A stretch of DNA of 64,000 nucleotides, taken from positions 248,001-312,000 of the forward strand of contig CAVWBT010000010.1 of NCBI GenBank assembly GCA_963753285.1, in the 5' to 3' direction. The notes beneath the pieces are model-generated. The model saw nothing but the letters and a program-made list of their open reading frames with translations, was not told the origin of the DNA and searched no databases. Below, in pieces: positions 36,850 to 45,991 of the stretch (its first letter is position 1; each line of letters starts with the position of its first letter). This DNA is from JAHEDH01 sp963753285 (lineage in GTDB: Bacteria > Actinomycetota > Acidimicrobiia > Spongiisociales > ZC4RG35). A program made the translations under genes and the position numbers.

Positions 36850-36855
36850 TAGCGT
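36850..36855 (+). promoter_or_regulatory. TAGCGT -10-like box before ATG 36863
   Basis: TAnnnT hexamer ending 7 nt before ATG 36863; favours it over the in-frame GTG at 36854, which would lie inside the promoter. Confidence 0.4.
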
Positions 36856-36862
36856 GCGCTCG

Positions 36863-37747
36863 ATGGCGCCCGAGCACCCCCGTCCAGGCCGCGCCACCCT
36901 GGCGGTGGCTCTCGCCGCCGCCTTGTTCGCCACCACCGGCACGGCGGCGGAACTCGGCCCGGATGCGCTGGCTCCCCAGACGGCGGGGGCATGGCGAGCG
37001 GTGATCGGGGGATGTGGGCTGCTCACGTGGATGTGGCTCCGTCATCGTGCGATCCCGATCAGATCGCTGGACTGGCGGTGGGTGCTGCTCGGCGGTGTCG
37101 CGGTGGCCGGCTATCAGCTGACTTTCTTCGATGCCGTGTCGCGGACCGGAGTGGCCGTCGGCACGCTGGTGACGATCGGGACCGGCCCGATCGTGGCGGG
37201 ACTGATCGACCTCATCGCCGCTCGCCGGCCCCCGTCGGCGCGGTGGTTGGCGGGAGCCTTGTCCGGGATCGCCGGTGTTGCGTTGCTCACCGTGGATGCG
37301 CCCGACGTCGATGTCGTCGGAGTCGGGCTGGCACTGATCGCCGGGACCACCTTCCCGGTCTACGGTCTGGCCGCCCAACGGCTGATGCGGCGGGTCGAGC
37401 CCGATGTGGCGATCGGCGTGGTCTTCGGGACGGGAGCCGCTCTGCTGGCTCCGCTCGCCGTCGGTTCTGCGGCCGAAGCACTCGACTCGATCGAGTCCTT
37501 CGTCACCGTCGTCTATCTCGGAGTCTTCACGCTCTCGATCGCCTACATCCTGTGGGGGCTGGGTCTGAAGCAGCTCACACTCGGCGTCGTGGTCGTCGTC
37601 ACACTGCTCGAGCCCGCCATCGCTTCGATGCTCGGCGTGGTCGTCCTCGGAGAGCCGTTCACCGGTCCTCTGGCCTTCGGCATCGGCCTGGTGGCGGCCG
37701 GCGTCTGGTTGGCGTCGACGACCAAGCCGGTGTCGGGGACGGTGTAG
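36863..37747 (+). CDS. EamA/DMT-family transporter
   Basis: 294 residues with ten helices in two EamA repeats: first half with 'ALFATTGTAAELGPDALAPQTAGAWR', second with 'LVALIAGTTFPVYG'-like and 'LKQLTLGVVVVVTLLEPAIA', then 'VLGEPFTGPLAFGIGLVAAGVWL', a very typical EamA ending (motifs given in parts). Drug/metabolite exporter of unknown substrate. Confidence 0.9.
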   Translation: MAPEHPRPGRATLAVALAAALFATTGTAAELGPDALAPQTAGAWRAVIGGCGLLTWMWLRHRAIPIRSLDWRWVLLGGVAVAGYQLTFFDAVSRTGVAVGTLVTIGTGPIVAGLIDLIAARRPPSARWLAGALSGIAGVALLTVDAPDVDVVGVGLALIAGTTFPVYGLAAQRLMRRVEPDVAIGVVFGTGAALLAPLAVGSAAEALDSIESFVTVVYLGVFTLSIAYILWGLGLKQLTLGVVVVVTLLEPAIASMLGVVVLGEPFTGPLAFGIGLVAAGVWLASTTKPVSGTV

Positions 37748-37766
37748 GCCGGTAGCCTTCGACGCC

Positions 37767-38912
37767 ATGGTCAGTCAACGCCTCGAGCCGTTCGGGTCGA
37801 CGATCTTCACCGAGATCTCGGCGCTCTCGCGTCAACACGGCGCGACCGACCTCGGCCAGGGCTATCCGACGTTCGAAGGCCCCGAGTCCGTCAAGCAGGC
37901 CGCCATCGAGGGCTTGCGCAGCGGGTGGAACCAGTATCCGCCGATGATGGGGATGACCGAGCTCCGCACCGCCGTGGCGGACCGCTGGCGCAAGGACACG
38001 GGTCTTCTCGCCGACCCGGACAGAGAGATCACGGTCACCTCCGGCGCGACCGAGGCATTGGCGGCCACTTTCATCGGGACGTTCGATCCCGGCGACGAGG
38101 TGATCCTCATCGAGCCCTACTACGACGCCTATCCGGTGGGCTGTGCGCTCTCTGGAGCCGTTCCGCGGTACGTGACGCTGCACACCCCCGAGTTCCGGCT
38201 CGATCCCGAGGCGCTCGAGTCGGTCGTCTCGGAGCGGACCCGGGCGATCCTGATCAACACTCCGCACAACCCCACCGGGAGGGTGTTCGATCGGACCGAG
38301 CTCGAAGCGGTCGCAGATCTCTGCCGTCGCCACGACATGATCGCCATCACCGACGAGGTGTACGAGCGGATGGTCTACGACGTCGAACACGTCCGGCTCG
38401 CGACCCTGGAGGGCATGGCAGAGCGCACCATCACGATCTCGTCGATCGGCAAGTCGTTCTCGTTCACCGGATGGAAGACCGGCTGGGCGATCGCCCCACC
38501 CGAACACACGGCCGGGATCCGAGCTGCACACCAGTTCCTCACCTTCACGGTGCCGAATGCGATGCAGTACGGGTCGGCGGCCGCGCTCCGGATCGACGAC
38601 TCGTACTACGCCGAGTTGACCGATCTGTACCGGTCGAAGCGGGACCGGCTCGTCGCAGGTCTCCGATCGATCGGACTCGAGGTCTACGAGCCACAGGGCA
38701 CCTACTTCGTGCTCGCCGACCATCGCCCATTCGGGTTCGCTGACGACGTCTCGTTCGTCCAGCATCTCATCACCGAGGTCGGGGTCGCCGCCATCCCGCC
38801 CTCGGCGTTCTACACGAACTCCGACGAGGGCTCTCGATTGGTCCGGTTCGCCTTCTGCAAAGACGACCGGATCATCGATGAGGCGCTCGAGAAGCTCGCA
38901 GCGATGAAGTGA
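37767..38912 (+). CDS. class I/II PLP-dependent aminotransferase
   Basis: 381 residues. 'GQGYPTFEGPESVKQAA', 'NQYPPMMGMTELRTAVA', 'VTSGATEALAATF', 'NTPHNPTGRVF', 'ITDEVYERMVYD' and 'SSIGKSFSFTGWKTGW' (PLP Lys) mark the fold I aminotransferases of the kynurenine/glutamine-transaminase and DapC-like group. The exact amino donor cannot be fixed; N-succinyl-diaminopimelate or methionine-type activity is possible. A TAGCCT box ends 8 nt upstream. Confidence 0.9.
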   Translation: MVSQRLEPFGSTIFTEISALSRQHGATDLGQGYPTFEGPESVKQAAIEGLRSGWNQYPPMMGMTELRTAVADRWRKDTGLLADPDREITVTSGATEALAATFIGTFDPGDEVILIEPYYDAYPVGCALSGAVPRYVTLHTPEFRLDPEALESVVSERTRAILINTPHNPTGRVFDRTELEAVADLCRRHDMIAITDEVYERMVYDVEHVRLATLEGMAERTITISSIGKSFSFTGWKTGWAIAPPEHTAGIRAAHQFLTFTVPNAMQYGSAAALRIDDSYYAELTDLYRSKRDRLVAGLRSIGLEVYEPQGTYFVLADHRPFGFADDVSFVQHLITEVGVAAIPPSAFYTNSDEGSRLVRFAFCKDDRIIDEALEKLAAMK

Positions 38913-39013
38913 GGGGTAGGTCCTGACGTCGCACGGAGGCGTTGTGTAGGGTCGCCGGTGTATCACGAGGAGCCGACGATGCTCCGCGATGACGTCCGCA
39001 ACGAGGGGAACCC

Positions 39014-40144
39014 ATGGTCATAGGAAGGCAATACCCGCACAACCACGAAGACCTCGTCACGGTCGGCGGGAAGGAGGTCGTCTTCGATTCGAGGGGTTTC
39101 GAGTACATCGACGACGAGGTGATCGTCGCCGCAGACGATGTCGATGCGGCACTCCGCGTGCTCGCCAAGCGATTCGACGCACGCGTCGCAGAGCAGGATG
39201 GCGCCACCGACGTGTCGATCATCGAGCTCGCAGCCAACGGGAAACTCCTAGAGATCGTTGCCAGGCTCGAGGCGGCGGGGATACCGGCATCACCGAATCA
39301 CGTGCTCCAGACGACTTGGCACTCCACGGTCATCGGCACCGGACGACCGAAGCCGGCTCGGCCCAACGCCTGGCTCACGAGTCAACTGAAGAAGAAGCCG
39401 AGCGCCCGCCGCCGTCCGGTAGTGGCCGTGATCGACACCGGAATCGTCAAGCACTCGCGATTGGTCAACGTGCGAGGCGTCGGTCAGGCCACGGATCGCC
39501 AGACGGACCCGGCTGCGAAGTCGTTCGGGCACGGCACGTTCGTCGCAGGTCTGATCGCCGCAGAGTGCCCTGACGCGGACATCAAGGTGTTCCGCGCCGA
39601 GTTCGGTTCCACCGATGACAACTGGTTCGGCCTGATCACCGACGCCGACCTCGCAGCGTCGATCGATTCCGCGCTGGCCCGGTTGAAGGTCATCGACGTG
39701 ATGAATCTGTCGATCGGCGGCTACACGCACGACAACCGCCCATTGTTCGCCACGAGTCGGAGCGTCGCCCGGGCGATCCGGCGCAACGTCACCGTTGTAG
39801 CGGGTGCCGGGAACGACGGGCGCCGCGACCCCTTCTACCCCGCTGCAGAACCCGGCGTGATCGGCGTCGGCTCGATCGACGCGTCCGGCAAACGGTCGTG
39901 CTTCTCGAACATCGGTCCATGGGTCGACGTCGAAGCCGTGGGCGAGGACGTCGTGTCGACGTTCCCGGAGACCGAGGTTCACACCATTGCACTCCCCGAG
40001 GGCGGCTCCGCCGGGTGTCCCCCGGAACCCGCGTCGCCGGAACAGACCGTCGACTTCACCGGAGGATTCGCGCGGTGGTCCGGCACGTCCTTCTCGGCGG
40101 CACGAGTATCTGGTGCGATCGCTGCCACCCGAATCGGACGCTGA
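39014..40144 (+). CDS. S8 (subtilisin-like) serine protease, cytoplasmic, in CHAT/ECF cassette
   Basis: 376 residues. Complete triad: Asp141 ('VIDTGIVKHS'), His173 ('FGHGTFVAG'), Ser359 ('SGTSFSAARVSGAIA'). An N-terminal domain of about 120 residues resembles an inhibitor-type prodomain ('DDEVIVAADDVDAALRVLAKRF'), with no signal peptide, so it likely acts inside the cell. It ends only 17 residues after the catalytic Ser, shorter than usual. Overlaps the CHAT gene by 32 nt. First gene of the cassette; GAGGGGAAC precedes the ATG. Confidence 0.88.
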   Translation: MVIGRQYPHNHEDLVTVGGKEVVFDSRGFEYIDDEVIVAADDVDAALRVLAKRFDARVAEQDGATDVSIIELAANGKLLEIVARLEAAGIPASPNHVLQTTWHSTVIGTGRPKPARPNAWLTSQLKKKPSARRRPVVAVIDTGIVKHSRLVNVRGVGQATDRQTDPAAKSFGHGTFVAGLIAAECPDADIKVFRAEFGSTDDNWFGLITDADLAASIDSALARLKVIDVMNLSIGGYTHDNRPLFATSRSVARAIRRNVTVVAGAGNDGRRDPFYPAAEPGVIGVGSIDASGKRSCFSNIGPWVDVEAVGEDVVSTFPETEVHTIALPEGGSAGCPPEPASPEQTVDFTGGFARWSGTSFSAARVSGAIAATRIGR

Positions 40145-42701
40145 AGACTCCGGGCTGAGGCTGGCGGGGGAGGCCTGGGACGCGGCCACCTCCGATCCCG
40201 ACTCCGCCCGTGAGTTGGCGGCTTGGGTGCTGGCGCACAGCGGCTCCCCTCGGGCGCGGGCCCTTGCCGCGCGTGCACTCGGTGTGGCACTGCGAACGCT
40301 GCGTGACCTCCCAGGCGCCCTCACCGCCTTCAAAGAGGCCATCGAGATCGCAGATGGGGACGACCTGCCCGCCGAGCGCGCATTCGCTCAGGTGCTCCTC
40401 GCGGGCGCCGAATTCCTGGCCGGCCGACCCGACCGCTCGCTGGAGCTGCTCGACGCCGCAGTCCCGGACCTCGAGGGGGAACAACTGGTGCTGGCGCACA
40501 TGCAGACGGGCATCGTGCGGGGGCTGTCCGGCGACTTCGCGAACGGTCTCGCGGCGCTGGACTCGATCAGCGATCAGGTGGGGTCGCTGCCGCTCATGCG
40601 GCAGGGGATGTATCACACGAATCGGGCGGCTTGCCTCCTCGGGATCAACCGGGCGACCGAGGCGATCGAGGTCTTCGAGCAGGCGCTGACGCTCTACGAG
40701 CGGGTGGGAGAGCCCCACCTCTCGTCGAACGCGCTCCACAATCTCGCTCGCGCCTACGCCGCTTCAGGTCATGTCGTCGGTGCGTTGCGTTGCTTCGAAC
40801 GGGTCGATGCGCTCGGCATCGGGCCGCCGTCCGGTGTCGACCTCGTCGACCGGGCCACGGTGTTCCTTTCGGCCAGCCTCCTGCAGGAGGCCGAGGACTC
40901 GGCGCGACGGGCCAGACAGGCGGCAGCGCGGGCTCCGATCGAGGAGTGGCACCCGGTTGCTTCGATGATCCTCGCCCAGGCGCTCGAAGCCCTCGGCGAC
41001 GTCGCTGGCGCCGTCGAGCCGGCGCAGCATGCGATGGAGTTGTTCGAACAGCAGGACCGCCCGAACCTCCGCGATCTCGCCGAGGCCGTCGAACTGCGCT
41101 GCCTCGCTGTGGTCCACGGCGGCGACGGTGTCGCAGAGCGGGCCCGTGCAACCGCAGCCCGGCTGGCCGAGTGGGGTGCTTCCGCCGAAGCGATCACACT
41201 CCTGCTCGGCGTCGTACGACGTTCGATCGATGAACGGTTGATCCGGGCGCAGCTCGAGGCGGCAATGGACATTCGGACCGCCGGCCTCGGACCCGACGTC
41301 CTCCGGGCGGAGGCATTCGCTCGGCTCGCCGTACTCGATGGCGACATCGACAGCATGGAAACCATGGTCGCCGAAGCCTTCGAGTCGCTCGACGAATGGC
41401 GACGGACGATCGGCTCGACGGAACTGCAGGCTGGCGTCGCCCGCCAGGGCGTGCATCTCGCCGATGTCGCGATCGGGGTTGCGATCGGGCGGCGAGACGC
41501 AGCGTCGGCGCTCGAAGCAGTCGAACGCCCTCGGGCGCTGTCGCTGGTCTCGACGAAGGATCGCCCCCGAAACGAGGAACTCGACCGTCTGCTCGTCGAG
41601 TACCGGGCGCTCGCAGGGCGGTTGGAGACGGGCGGCCACCAAGCCGACAGAAGCCGTCTCGAACGAAGGATCAGGGAGCTCGGCAGGCTGGCGGACCACA
41701 CGACGGAGACATCTCGACAGCCGGCAGTCGACACGGCCGTCGAGCGTCTGGTAGGTCGGCGATTGGTGGAGTTCATCGATCATCGTGGCTCGATCTTCGC
41801 GATCACGGTCTCGGGCGGTGCTCCGATGGAGATGGTCGAGGTCGCCTCGGTCGCAGATGTCCGCTCCGAGATCGACTCATTGCGCAGCGCAGTAGCTCGA
41901 TTGGCGAGTCCGCAGATCTCTCCTGCCGCACGTGACGCGTTCGCCACCGTGCTCGATGCGTCGGCTGGATTCGTCTCCGACTGGCTGTTCGGCTCGGTCG
42001 ACCTCGGAGACGCTTCGTCGGTCCTCGTGGTCCCGTCCCGGTCGCTCGGGTCGCTCCCGTGGTCCGCGCTCCCAGCGCTGTCCGGCCGTGCGTTCACCGT
42101 TGCGCCGTCCTTTCGCCTGTGGGCAGCGATGGATTCGCGAGCGCCGTCAGACTCCGGGCGTGTCGTGGCAGTCGGGCTCGAGGACCCCCCGTTGGCCTCG
42201 ATGGAAGCCCGCGCCGTTGCCGAGCTGCGTGGTGGGACGGCCATCGTCGGGGACGAAGCGACCGTGGACGTCGTCGTCCGCGAGATCGACGGTGCCGGCG
42301 TCGCCCATCTGGCCTGCCACGGGGTCTTCCGCGGTGACAACCCCCTGATGTCCTCGCTCTCCATGGCGGATGGGCCGATCACGGTCTACGACCTCGAACA
42401 CCTGCGCGATCCGCCGAGGACGCTCGTGCTCTCCGCGTGTGAGGTCGCGCAGTCCCAGCGCCTCGCCGGAGATGCGCTTCTCGGCATGACGGCCTCACTG
42501 ATGGCGGCGGGTACACGGTCGATCATCGCCGCGACCACGGTGGTATCGGACCAGGCGGCGCCCGAGTTCATGGAAGAGTGGCACCGGAGCCATTCGGAGG
42601 GAGCGTCACCGGCCGAGGCATTGGCGCATGCCCGATCTTCGATGTCCGGCGATCCTCGCGCGCGGGCGGTTGCGGCCTCGTTCCTGTGTCTCGGGGTCTG
42701 A
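40113..42701 (+). CDS. TPR-CHAT caspase-like protease
   Basis: 862 residues from GTG 40113, the most upstream reasonable start; it overlaps the subtilase end, and later starts are possible. The first ~450 residues are TPR-like helical repeats ('SNALHNLARAYAASGHVVGAL', 'ALEALGDVAGAVEPAQHAM', 'MYHTNRAACLLGI'). The C-terminal CHAT domain has the His736 of 'VAHLACHGVF' and Cys776 of 'TLVLSACEVAQ', the caspase-type dyad, and ends 'ARAVAASFLCLG'. CHAT proteases cleave protein partners in signalling and immunity. The likely target is another cassette member. Confidence 0.88.
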   Translation: MRSLPPESDAEDSGLRLAGEAWDAATSDPDSARELAAWVLAHSGSPRARALAARALGVALRTLRDLPGALTAFKEAIEIADGDDLPAERAFAQVLLAGAEFLAGRPDRSLELLDAAVPDLEGEQLVLAHMQTGIVRGLSGDFANGLAALDSISDQVGSLPLMRQGMYHTNRAACLLGINRATEAIEVFEQALTLYERVGEPHLSSNALHNLARAYAASGHVVGALRCFERVDALGIGPPSGVDLVDRATVFLSASLLQEAEDSARRARQAAARAPIEEWHPVASMILAQALEALGDVAGAVEPAQHAMELFEQQDRPNLRDLAEAVELRCLAVVHGGDGVAERARATAARLAEWGASAEAITLLLGVVRRSIDERLIRAQLEAAMDIRTAGLGPDVLRAEAFARLAVLDGDIDSMETMVAEAFESLDEWRRTIGSTELQAGVARQGVHLADVAIGVAIGRRDAASALEAVERPRALSLVSTKDRPRNEELDRLLVEYRALAGRLETGGHQADRSRLERRIRELGRLADHTTETSRQPAVDTAVERLVGRRLVEFIDHRGSIFAITVSGGAPMEMVEVASVADVRSEIDSLRSAVARLASPQISPAARDAFATVLDASAGFVSDWLFGSVDLGDASSVLVVPSRSLGSLPWSALPALSGRAFTVAPSFRLWAAMDSRAPSDSGRVVAVGLEDPPLASMEARAVAELRGGTAIVGDEATVDVVVREIDGAGVAHLACHGVFRGDNPLMSSLSMADGPITVYDLEHLRDPPRTLVLSACEVAQSQRLAGDALLGMTASLMAAGTRSIIAATTVVSDQAAPEFMEEWHRSHSEGASPAEALAHARSSMSGDPRARAVAASFLCLGV

Positions 42702-42783
42702 ACCGAAACGCGCGTATCAGATGCCGACCGACCGGCTCTGTTGATCATGTCATCCGTCGCCAGGGACGCACGCCACCGATCTC

Positions 42784-42789
42784 TAGGAT
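42784..42789 (+). promoter_or_regulatory. TAGGAT -10-like box before ATG 42798
   Basis: TAnnnT hexamer ending 8 nt before the sigma-factor start. It suggests that sigma and its partner can be transcribed separately from the protease genes and favours ATG 42798 over ATG 42741. Confidence 0.45.
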
Positions 42790-42797
42790 CGTGCCGT

Positions 42798-43343
42798 ATG
42801 TCGGAACGATCGGTCGCGCTGTTGCTCGAGGCTGCCTCGGAGGGAGATCAGGCAGCCTGGAACGCGCTCGTCGACCGGTACGGCCGGCTCGTGTGGTCGG
42901 TGGTGCGCGGTTTCCGGCTGGACGACGCCGCTGCCCACGACGTCTTTCAGACGGTGTGGCTCCGACTGGTCGAGCACGTCGATCGGATCCGTGAGCCGGA
43001 ACGACTGCCGGGATGGCTGTCGATGACCGCCAAGAACGAGTGCATCAGGGTGCTGAAGCGGCAGAAGCGGCAGATCCCGAGCGACTTCGAATACGACGTC
43101 GCCGATCCCACTGCCCGGGACTTCGCCGACCCGCTCATCGATCTCGAATCCATCGAGGTGGCGATCGACGCATTCGAACAACTCTCACCCGAACATCAGC
43201 AGTTGATGCGGCTGCTGTGCGCGGACCCGCCACTGGACTACGAGACGATCGCATCGATAATCGACCGTCCGATCGGATCGATCGGGCCGACGAGGGCGAG
43301 ATGCATCGCCAAGCTCAGGGCCATCATCGGAGAGGAATCGTGA
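42798..43343 (+). CDS. ECF-type RNA polymerase sigma factor
   Basis: 181 residues. Sigma2: 'SEGDQAAWNALVDRYGRLVWSVVRGF' and 'DVFQTVWLRLVEHVDRI' and 'LPGWLSMTAKNECIRVLKRQKR' (parts). Sigma4: 'EHQQLMRLLC...LDYETIASIIDRPIGSIGPTRARCIAKLR'. Lacks sigma3, as ECF factors do. Its stop overlaps the GTG of the next gene (GTGA). No zinc-anti-sigma gene is adjacent; control by the protease modules is inferred. Confidence 0.92.
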   Translation: MSERSVALLLEAASEGDQAAWNALVDRYGRLVWSVVRGFRLDDAAAHDVFQTVWLRLVEHVDRIREPERLPGWLSMTAKNECIRVLKRQKRQIPSDFEYDVADPTARDFADPLIDLESIEVAIDAFEQLSPEHQQLMRLLCADPPLDYETIASIIDRPIGSIGPTRARCIAKLRAIIGEES

Positions 43344-43789
43344 ACGAGCACATCACAGACGACGAGCTCGTCGAAGCAATCAAGGCAGGGCTGGAACTCA
43401 ACGACCCGGTGCCGACCTCCGCGCTCGAAGCGGCCAAAGCCGCCTTCACGTGGCGGACCATCGACGCCGAGCTGGCGGAGCTGGTGTACGACTCGGCAGA
43501 GTCCGGTCTCGTCGGGGTCAGGGGGGAGGCGGCGCGTCAGGTGACCTTCCGCAGCCCCGGAGTCGAGATCGAGGTCATGGTCGTCGACGAGCGAGCCCGG
43601 AGAATCGTCGGACAGCTCGTCCCACCGCAGCAGGCGACCGTCGAGCTGCACACGTCGGCAGGGGTCCGGGAACAGGGCTCGGACTCGCTCGGCAGGTTCG
43701 GCTTCGAAGGAATCGCACCCGGGCCGGTGAAGCTCTCGGTGCAGACTGCCGACGGCGGTACTGTCGTCACCGAATGGACGATCATCTGA
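43340..43789 (+). CDS. small partner protein of the ECF/CHAT cassette
   Basis: 149 residues, no signal or membrane segment. N-terminal helical half ('DDELVEAIKAGLEL', 'SALEAAKAAFTWRTIDAELAELVYD'), C-terminal half beta-rich with 'GQLVPPQQATVEL' and 'SDSLGRFGFEGIAPGPVKLSV', resembling carboxypeptidase-regulatory-like folds. Placed after the sigma gene with a 4-nt overlap, so it could be an anti-sigma factor or the protease substrate. Unrecognised family; role inferred from position only. Confidence 0.7.
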   Translation: MNEHITDDELVEAIKAGLELNDPVPTSALEAAKAAFTWRTIDAELAELVYDSAESGLVGVRGEAARQVTFRSPGVEIEVMVVDERARRIVGQLVPPQQATVELHTSAGVREQGSDSLGRFGFEGIAPGPVKLSVQTADGGTVVTEWTII

Positions 43790-44748
43790 CATCCCCACCC
43801 CACCTGCGTTGGGGCATCATCGGGACCGGTGGCATCGCCGCCGCGTTCGCCGCCGCCATCGCCGAGCACGGCTCGGCGGTCTCCGCCGTGGCTTCGCGGT
43901 CCGCCGAACGTGCAGCCGCCTTCGTCGAACGCCAGGGGATGGATGTCAGCGCGGGGACGATCGACTCCCTCGTCGAAACCCGGCCGGATGTCGTGTACGT
44001 CGGTTCGTCGCACACCAACCACCTCGGCGATGCGCTCGCATGCCTGAACGCGGGGATCCCGGTGCTCTGCGAAAAGCCGCTCACCCCCGACCTCGCAACG
44101 ACCGACCGGATGATCGAGGCAGCCCGGGACAACGGCGTGTTCTTGATGGAGGCGATGTGGATGCGATTCCAACCCGCTTGGATGCTGCTCGAGTCGCTCG
44201 TCGCCGAGGGCCGAATCGGTCCGCTGCGAACCATCCACGCCGACTTCGGGATCGTGGCCAACGATGATCCGGAGCGACGTTGGTTCGACCCGTCCCAGGC
44301 GGGAGGGTCGCTGCTCGACGTGGGTATCTACCCGGTGACCTTTGCGCAGCTGCTCGCCGGACCTCCGTTGGAGGTCCAGGCCACCCGTGCGCTCACCGGC
44401 ACCGGTGTCGACGCCCAGTACGCAATCACCATGAAGCACGAGAACGACGTGCTCTCGTTGCTGGGGTCGTCGTTCGTGTCGGACACGAACCTCACGGCCA
44501 CGGTGTCGGGTCCGCTCGGTCGGCTCCACCTCACCTCACCGTTCCATCACAGCTCGCGGGTCGAGCACTGGAAACGTAGTGACCTGGTTGGATCGTGGGA
44601 GGTCGAGTACGAGGGATCCGGCTACACCTTCGAGGTCGCCGAGGTCGAGTTGTGCCTCGCCGCCGGCCTCACCGAGAGCCCCCGCCACCCCCTGGCCGAC
44701 ACCCGCGCCGTCATGGCCACCTTGGACCACCTGTTGGGGCTTGCATGA
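43774..44748 (+). CDS. Gfo/Idh/MocA-family oxidoreductase
   Basis: 324 residues. N-terminal Rossmann 'RWGIIGTGGIAAAFAAAI', 'VVYVGSSHTNHLGDALACLNAG', 'PVLCEKPLTPD' (catalytic EKP motif), and a C-terminal domain with 'GGSLLDVGIYPVTFA' (His-type substrate loop). NAD(P)-dependent sugar or inositol dehydrogenase family, similar to dihydrodiol dehydrogenases. The start overlaps the previous gene by 16 nt, but its function is probably unrelated to the sigma cassette. Confidence 0.88.
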   Translation: MDDHLTSPPHLRWGIIGTGGIAAAFAAAIAEHGSAVSAVASRSAERAAAFVERQGMDVSAGTIDSLVETRPDVVYVGSSHTNHLGDALACLNAGIPVLCEKPLTPDLATTDRMIEAARDNGVFLMEAMWMRFQPAWMLLESLVAEGRIGPLRTIHADFGIVANDDPERRWFDPSQAGGSLLDVGIYPVTFAQLLAGPPLEVQATRALTGTGVDAQYAITMKHENDVLSLLGSSFVSDTNLTATVSGPLGRLHLTSPFHHSSRVEHWKRSDLVGSWEVEYEGSGYTFEVAEVELCLAAGLTESPRHPLADTRAVMATLDHLLGLA

Positions 44749-44787
44749 TGTTCCCCACGCAGTACCGAAAGGTCCCTGCCGCCTGGG

Positions 44788-45006
44788 TGTTCCCCACGTA
44801 GTGGGGAAAGGTCCCTGCCGGCGAGGAACGAGCCGGGAGGTAAGGGGCCAACTCCCACGCATCGGTGGTCGCGCATGGCGTGTGCGCTGGAGTTGTCCCC
44901 CTTCCTCCGAACCGCCTCGCGATGGACCGCCGCCGTCGGATCTACGCGACGCTTGATCCTCTCGAAGGCGGTTCGCAGGGACCTTCCCCCAGCGAGCTGG
45001 GGGACA
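44788..45006. repeat. palindromic element, locus 1 (inverted arms)
   Basis: Left arm 44788-44855 starts with the hairpin TTCCCCAC/GTGGGGAA; right arm 44889-45006 is its inverted partner with an internal insertion, ending CCCCCAGCGAGCTGGGGG. Spacer 33 bp. The left arm matches, in reverse complement, the right arm of the element at 55.1-55.3 kb at about 67 of 70 positions. A partial extra copy is at 44749-44787. It separates two convergent genes and may terminate both. No coding sequence in 44749-45007. Confidence 0.75.
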
Positions 45007-45007
45007 T

Positions 45008-45991
45008 CTACGGGATGAGCAGGACCTTGCCGGTCGTGTTTCGGGATTCGAGGGCGGTGTGGGCGGCGGCCGCTTCCGAGACCGGGTAGGTGGCGCCGAT
45101 CCGCACGTCGAGGTGGCCCGATTCCATCCAGGCGAAGAGATCGGCCGCCCTCGATCTGAGCTCCTCGGGGCCGGAGATGTAGTCGAACAGCGTCGGGCGG
45201 GTGAGGTAGATCGAGCCGTTCGTCATCAGGTCGAGCGGCGAGACCGGGTCGACCGGCCCCGAAGCGTTGCCGAACGTGACCATCATCCCCCTCGGTCGCA
45301 GCACCGTGATGCCCTTGGCGAACGTGGTCTTCCCGACTCCGTCATAGACGACGTCGATCGGCCGATGTCCGGCGATCTCGGTGATGGCGTCGGCGAAATC
45401 GACGTCCCGATACTTGATGACGTGGTCTGCGCCCGCCGCCTCGGAGAGCTCGGCCTTCTCGTCGCTGCCGACGGTCGTGAACACCTCGGCACCCTTGAGT
45501 TTGGCGATCTGGGTCAGCAAGAGACCCACGCCACCTGCTCCGGCATGGATGAGCGCGGTCTGGCCGGGTTGCAGGGGGAACGTGTCGGTGGCGAGATAGT
45601 GGGCGGTCAGGCCCTGGAGCATGACAGCAGCTGCCGTGTCCAGCGGCACGCTCTCGGGAACGTGGACCAGGCTGTCCTGTGCTGCGGCTTTCCGCTCGGC
45701 GTAGCTCCCGATGGAACTGGTCCAGGCGACCCGATCGCCGACCGAGAAGCCCTCGACCTCCGAGCCGACGGCGGTGATCGTCCCCGAGCCCTCGAGGCCG
45801 GGCGTGAACGGCAGCTCCATCGGGTAGAGCCCGCCGCGGTGATAGGTGTCGATGAAGTTCACGCCGGCTGCGGCGACCTTCACGACCACGTGCGACGGCT
45901 CGAGCTCGGGCTCTGGGAGTTCGCCGTATTCGAGAACCTCCGGTCCGCCTGTGGACCTGACCGAGATCCCACGGTTGGGTGTGCTGCTCAT
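45008..45991 (-). CDS. NADPH:quinone oxidoreductase (zeta-crystallin-like)
   Basis: 327 residues, zinc-free MDR. 'VAAAGVNFIDTYHRGGLYP' and 'LPFTPGLEGSGTITAVGSEV' near the N-terminus, cofactor motif 'ALIHAGAGGVGLLLTQIAK' with Ala-Gly-Gly-Val-Gly, and 'DVVYDGVGKTTFAKGI'. Reduces quinones or enals with NADPH. The ATG at 45991 follows GGAGGAGAC. It overlaps the stop of the preceding gene (46431-45988) by 4 nt, so they are one unit. Confidence 0.9.
   Translation of the reverse strand: MSSTPNRGISVRSTGGPEVLEYGELPEPELEPSHVVVKVAAAGVNFIDTYHRGGLYPMELPFTPGLEGSGTITAVGSEVEGFSVGDRVAWTSSIGSYAERKAAAQDSLVHVPESVPLDTAAAVMLQGLTAHYLATDTFPLQPGQTALIHAGAGGVGLLLTQIAKLKGAEVFTTVGSDEKAELSEAAGADHVIKYRDVDFADAITEIAGHRPIDVVYDGVGKTTFAKGITVLRPRGMMVTFGNASGPVDPVSPLDLMTNGSIYLTRPTLFDYISGPEELRSRAADLFAWMESGHLDVRIGATYPVSEAAAAHTALESRNTTGKVLLIP

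Noticed and set aside
44788..45006. Insertion sequence
   Set aside because: Inverted arms are present but there is no transposase frame and no visible target duplication.
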